From: Ophiodon elongatus
Lineage: Eukaryota > Chordata > Actinopteri > Perciformes > Hexagrammidae
NCBI GenBank assembly: GCA_016806645.1
Contig: JACSYO010000535.1
Coordinates: 1,971,501-2,035,500 of the forward strand
DNA length: 64,000 nt
Direction: 5' to 3'
A program made the position numbers and the translations under genes. The notes below the pieces were generated by a model. The model made no database searches and had not been told where the DNA came from. It saw only the letters and a program-made list of their open reading frames with translations. Below, in pieces: positions 61,906-64,000 of the stretch (position 1 is the first letter of the stretch; the number at the start of each line of letters is the position of its first letter).

Positions 61906-64000
61906 GACAACTGAACCGTATTGACTAAGCAAGCTATTATTACAATTTAATAAGGGTTTATTATATTTTATGATTATTTATAGCAGAAAATGCAATGTTA
62001 CAATGATTTTTCAAAATGACATCTTAACTGTTGGTTGGTGGAAGCTGGACTGACGAGTCCATGGGAGTCCTCCAAAACTGCGCATAAATGGCATAAAACA
62101 GTTTGCTTTTAGGAGCTTTTTCTATTCAACCTTAACATTACCTAAAATATTTTCCAATGTCTGCCACATAACCATTGTCTTGTGGTTCATAGCGGTCATC
62201 TAAATTTTATCACGACAGGTCACACTCACATTCAGTACGCACTGCTTTACATCTTCTATGGTTTTGAACACCTGCCGTCATATGAAGGTGTGTAGTTGTT
62301 GTCTATGTGTGTTGTACCACTGGGCACCTGCACATGGACTAGGGATGAAAATTATCTTTCTTATCACTGCACTGTGCATCTGACTAGGACGTTTATATTT
62401 TTACGTTGTGGTGCTTGTTAAATAACTTTAACAACTTTAAAATATGCACCATATGCATTACCACAGTGAAGAAGAATGTGTGTGCGTGAACACTTGCACA
62501 GAGATAGAACACAAATTTTCTCATGAACCTTGACTCTTGCTGAGGACTCATGGCTTTGGGTTGATTCACATTATTGTTTGTCGGGCCCTGTCAGCTCAGA
62601 CGCAAAGACAGGAAAAAACAATCTGATAGCGGACAAGGCTTAAACTTCTAACCTGCACTTGATTAGCGTCTTGGTCCCTGATTGTGTGAGTTTGTATCCC
62701 TATTTTGAGCTTAGAGTTGGCTTACATGGGTGGCCTGAAAACCTATGAACTAAACTTATAAAACTTGAATTTGTAGATTTAGCTATTTCAAACCTTTTAA
62801 AAACAAAAAATTCCAAACATTTTAGATCGCTACCACTAGTGGACTTTGTGCTCTTTCCCATACTGGTCCCCTGCTCATGTCCTCGAATGGTTTTCTCAGC
62901 ATCTTTCTGTCTTGTGTTAGTAGCAGGGGTGGCCGGGCCATGTGAGAAATGAAAAAAGGACTTTGTTTCCCAGCGGAGCGAAAGAGTTGGAGCCTCGGGT
63001 CAGGAGAACTTCTTCTCTTCTGTACATCCCTAATCATCTTTCCTTTAAGGGCATGTTTATGTTTGCACATATTTCCTCTTCGATTGCACCAAAGGAGACT
63101 GAACTCATGAGAATGCTGTTGGCTAAGTATCTTCATATCCTGCAGTGAGACACTTCCTCACACGGAGGCACAGTCTCAGCATCCTACCTTTCTCGTGCAC
63201 AGATGACTACAAGGATCTTCAAGTGATAAGCCACTGATCCCTAAAAGATTATTTGTGGGAAAACACTGTTTTCATCTGTATCCCATAACAATGCCGCAAT
63301 GAGTAACAGAAACAGGATTTATGGCAGCGTCCCAGCACACTGTGGGTGGGAGGAAAAAGAGAAGAAAACGAGCACTGTGAATGTTCAGTGTAAAATTACA
63401 ATGATTACTATGTTCTTTTAAAGGAGACAGTGTGAATACTATTTATTTTACTGACAAAACCTACAGGCAACTGTGCTGGTGAGTGTAAGGTGTATTTCTG
63501 TCTGGGACAGATCTCCACATCCTGTCCTCTGCCAATTTGCTAATTCTTAATTCATTTCTTTCTTTCACTTCCATCCTGTTTCCTCTCCTCACTCACGCTT
63601 TCTAATCCTCTTTCACACATTCAGACAGAAATTCTCTCCTCACTCGCCTTAATCTGTATTGCTCCTTGTTTTCCTCACCCTCACCCAGCTTTTGGTCTTC
63701 CAGGAGTGCTTGGAGGCGTTTCCGCTCCCAAACTCCCCATGAGCTCTGGTCTCCCTAGTGGGATATTAATAGGAGAGAGGAGGGGAGGGGGCATTGAGAC
63801 ACACTCCCAGGAGGGCTGAGGGTGGGAAGTAAGAAGTGGGGAAAGGGCCGGGCCCCACAGTTGCCGGGAGCGGTAGTCATGAAACCATCATGAATTGCAC
63901 ACATACGCAGACAAACTCACACAGATTTGAGTCTGCTCCTGTCTTTTTGAAGAGGAAATAAGGAATAAAACGACAGAGGGGAAGTGATTGACTGTCTGAT
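61906..64000. other. Intergenic, nothing recognised
   Basis: About 2.1 kb to the window edge. The last 300 bp are relatively GC-rich, with purine runs near 63776-63855. No gene supported; a promoter or exon of a gene beyond the window cannot be excluded. Confidence 0.4.

Noticed and set aside
21269..64000. il12b, ttc1, pwwp2a or ebf1 exons expected near adra1b by synteny
   Set aside because: Looked for family hallmarks in the translated frames (for example a WS-x-WS box for il12b) and found none.
1..64000. CRISPR array, bacterial operon or phage genes
   Set aside because: Introns, vertebrate gene families and fish repeats show a eukaryotic genome; the only regular direct-repeat array is the spacer-less minisatellite at 61816.

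Overview
The window is nuclear DNA from a ray-finned (teleost) fish. The genes have short, well-spaced exons with GT-AG introns. The spacers carry fish-type interspersed repeats: a tRNA-derived SINE, Tc1-like elements, foldback MITEs, LINE tails, and AGTA-rich and 'gggctgcaactaa' repeats. Long CA/GT/AT/GA microsatellites are frequent. fabp6 next to adra1b resembles the FABP6-ADRA1B neighbourhood of human 5q33. No species can be named from the sequence alone.

Region 1 (1-12.4 kb) is the gene-rich part. A LINE tail (631-762) precedes a broken, intron-containing fatty-acid-binding-protein copy on + (about 2058-2659). It faces an intact four-exon fabp6 (gastrotropin, ileal bile-acid-binding protein) on - (4679-3908). 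Next on + lies a nine-exon gene (7185-10951). Its exons join in frame to a predicted 478-residue CARD - FIIND (ZU5+UPA) - CARD protein, which belongs with the NLRP1/CARD8 class of self-cleaving inflammasome proteins. This is the most interesting item in the window.

Region 2 (12.4-21.3 kb) holds adra1b on -, an alpha-1B adrenergic receptor gene with two coding exons split by a 7.3-kb intron after TM6. The join gives a 509-residue receptor with the expected catecholamine-receptor residues.

Region 3 (21.3-64 kb) contains no protein-coding gene that I can recognise. It holds a CpG- and GCTAAC-rich segment that may be a promoter (about 25.0-26.2 kb), and many repeats: a 318-bp TIR MITE, a SINE, a hAT-like end, two copies of an AGTA-rich repeat, an internally deleted Tc1 element, a LINE reverse-transcriptase relic, and a TTAA-flanked MITE carrying a tiny Tc1 foldback. 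It also has two spacer-free perfect palindromes, six 15-bp minisatellite units and two G-quadruplex-type tracts. This 43-kb stretch may be regulatory sequence upstream of adra1b, but nothing here proves it.

The three intact genes are functionally unrelated: bile-acid transport, innate immune sensing and adrenergic signalling. Exon joins were made by eye from splice consensus, phase and family homology.
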